Under the pieces are notes generated by a model. The model saw only the letters and a list, made by a program, of their open reading frames with translations. It searched no databases and had not been told where the DNA came from. Shown here piece by piece: positions 6,157 to 6,200 of a stretch of 6,200 nt of DNA; within the stretch, counting starts at the first letter, position 1; each line of letters opens with the position of its first letter. Source of the stretch: Anaerolineae bacterium (GTDB lineage Bacteria > Chloroflexota > Anaerolineae > 4572-78 > NAK82); assembly GCA_030597485.1 (NCBI GenBank), contig JAUVRU010000143.1, positions 1 to 6,200 of the forward strand, read 5' to 3'. Position numbers and translations under genes: made by a program.

Positions 6157-6200
6157 CCGGGGTGCAAGTTGCCCGTCATCGGTTGTTCGCGGCAGGGAGG

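Larger units (their letters stand above)
6081..6200 (-). other. Open frame of 39 codons entering from the right edge, possible tail of an upstream gene
   Basis: From base 6200 leftwards one minus-strand frame stays open to a TAG at 6083-6081, with an internal ATG at 6179-6177. The peptide includes LHPGDLVRP and shows no motif I recognise. It could be the C-terminal end of a preceding gene, in which case both inverted repeats would lie in or over coding sequence, or simply chance openness in GC-rich DNA. Confidence 0.2.

Overview
The window is a GC-rich bacterial segment in which every convincing gene lies on the minus strand, so transcription runs from the right end to the left end. In that order the genes are: a DapA/N-acetylneuraminate-lyase-family aldolase (6025 to 5075), a D-2-hydroxyacid dehydrogenase (5018 or 5057 to 4005), an enolase-superfamily sugar-acid dehydratase (3996 to 2800), a second, closely similar D-2-hydroxyacid dehydrogenase (2648 to 1611), and the front part of a GH38 alpha-mannosidase of the MngB type (1614 to 1, running off the window). 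No RNA gene, insertion sequence, CRISPR array or phage gene was seen. Long open frames on the plus strand are shadows of these genes.

Most junctions look like one operon. The gap is 17 or 56 nt between aldolase and first dehydrogenase, 8 nt between that dehydrogenase and the dehydratase, and there is a 4-nt ATGA overlap between the second dehydrogenase and the mannosidase. The only larger gap (about 150 nt, 2649-2799) separates the dehydratase from the second dehydrogenase and could hold a second promoter. Upstream of the first gene (6060-6160) lie two perfect inverted repeats plus a small dyad, next to a weak -10-like hexamer. This is the likely control region.

The gene set suggests an accessory pathway for a mannose-containing or sugar-acid substrate (inference). 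The GH38 enzyme would release the sugar or sugar acid. The dehydratase would convert an aldonic acid to a 2-keto-3-deoxy acid. The DapA-family enzyme would cleave that to pyruvate plus an aldehyde. The two dehydrogenases would interconvert 2-keto and 2-hydroxy acids. No transporter, regulator or kinase is inside the window; these may lie just outside.

The organism cannot be named from this sequence. High GC, GTG starts and this kind of free-standing sugar-acid operon would fit Chloroflexota, Actinomycetota or similar environmental bacteria; I lean weakly to the first. Overall these are recognisable enzyme families in a less usual combination. The duplicated dehydrogenase flanking the dehydratase is the most distinctive point.
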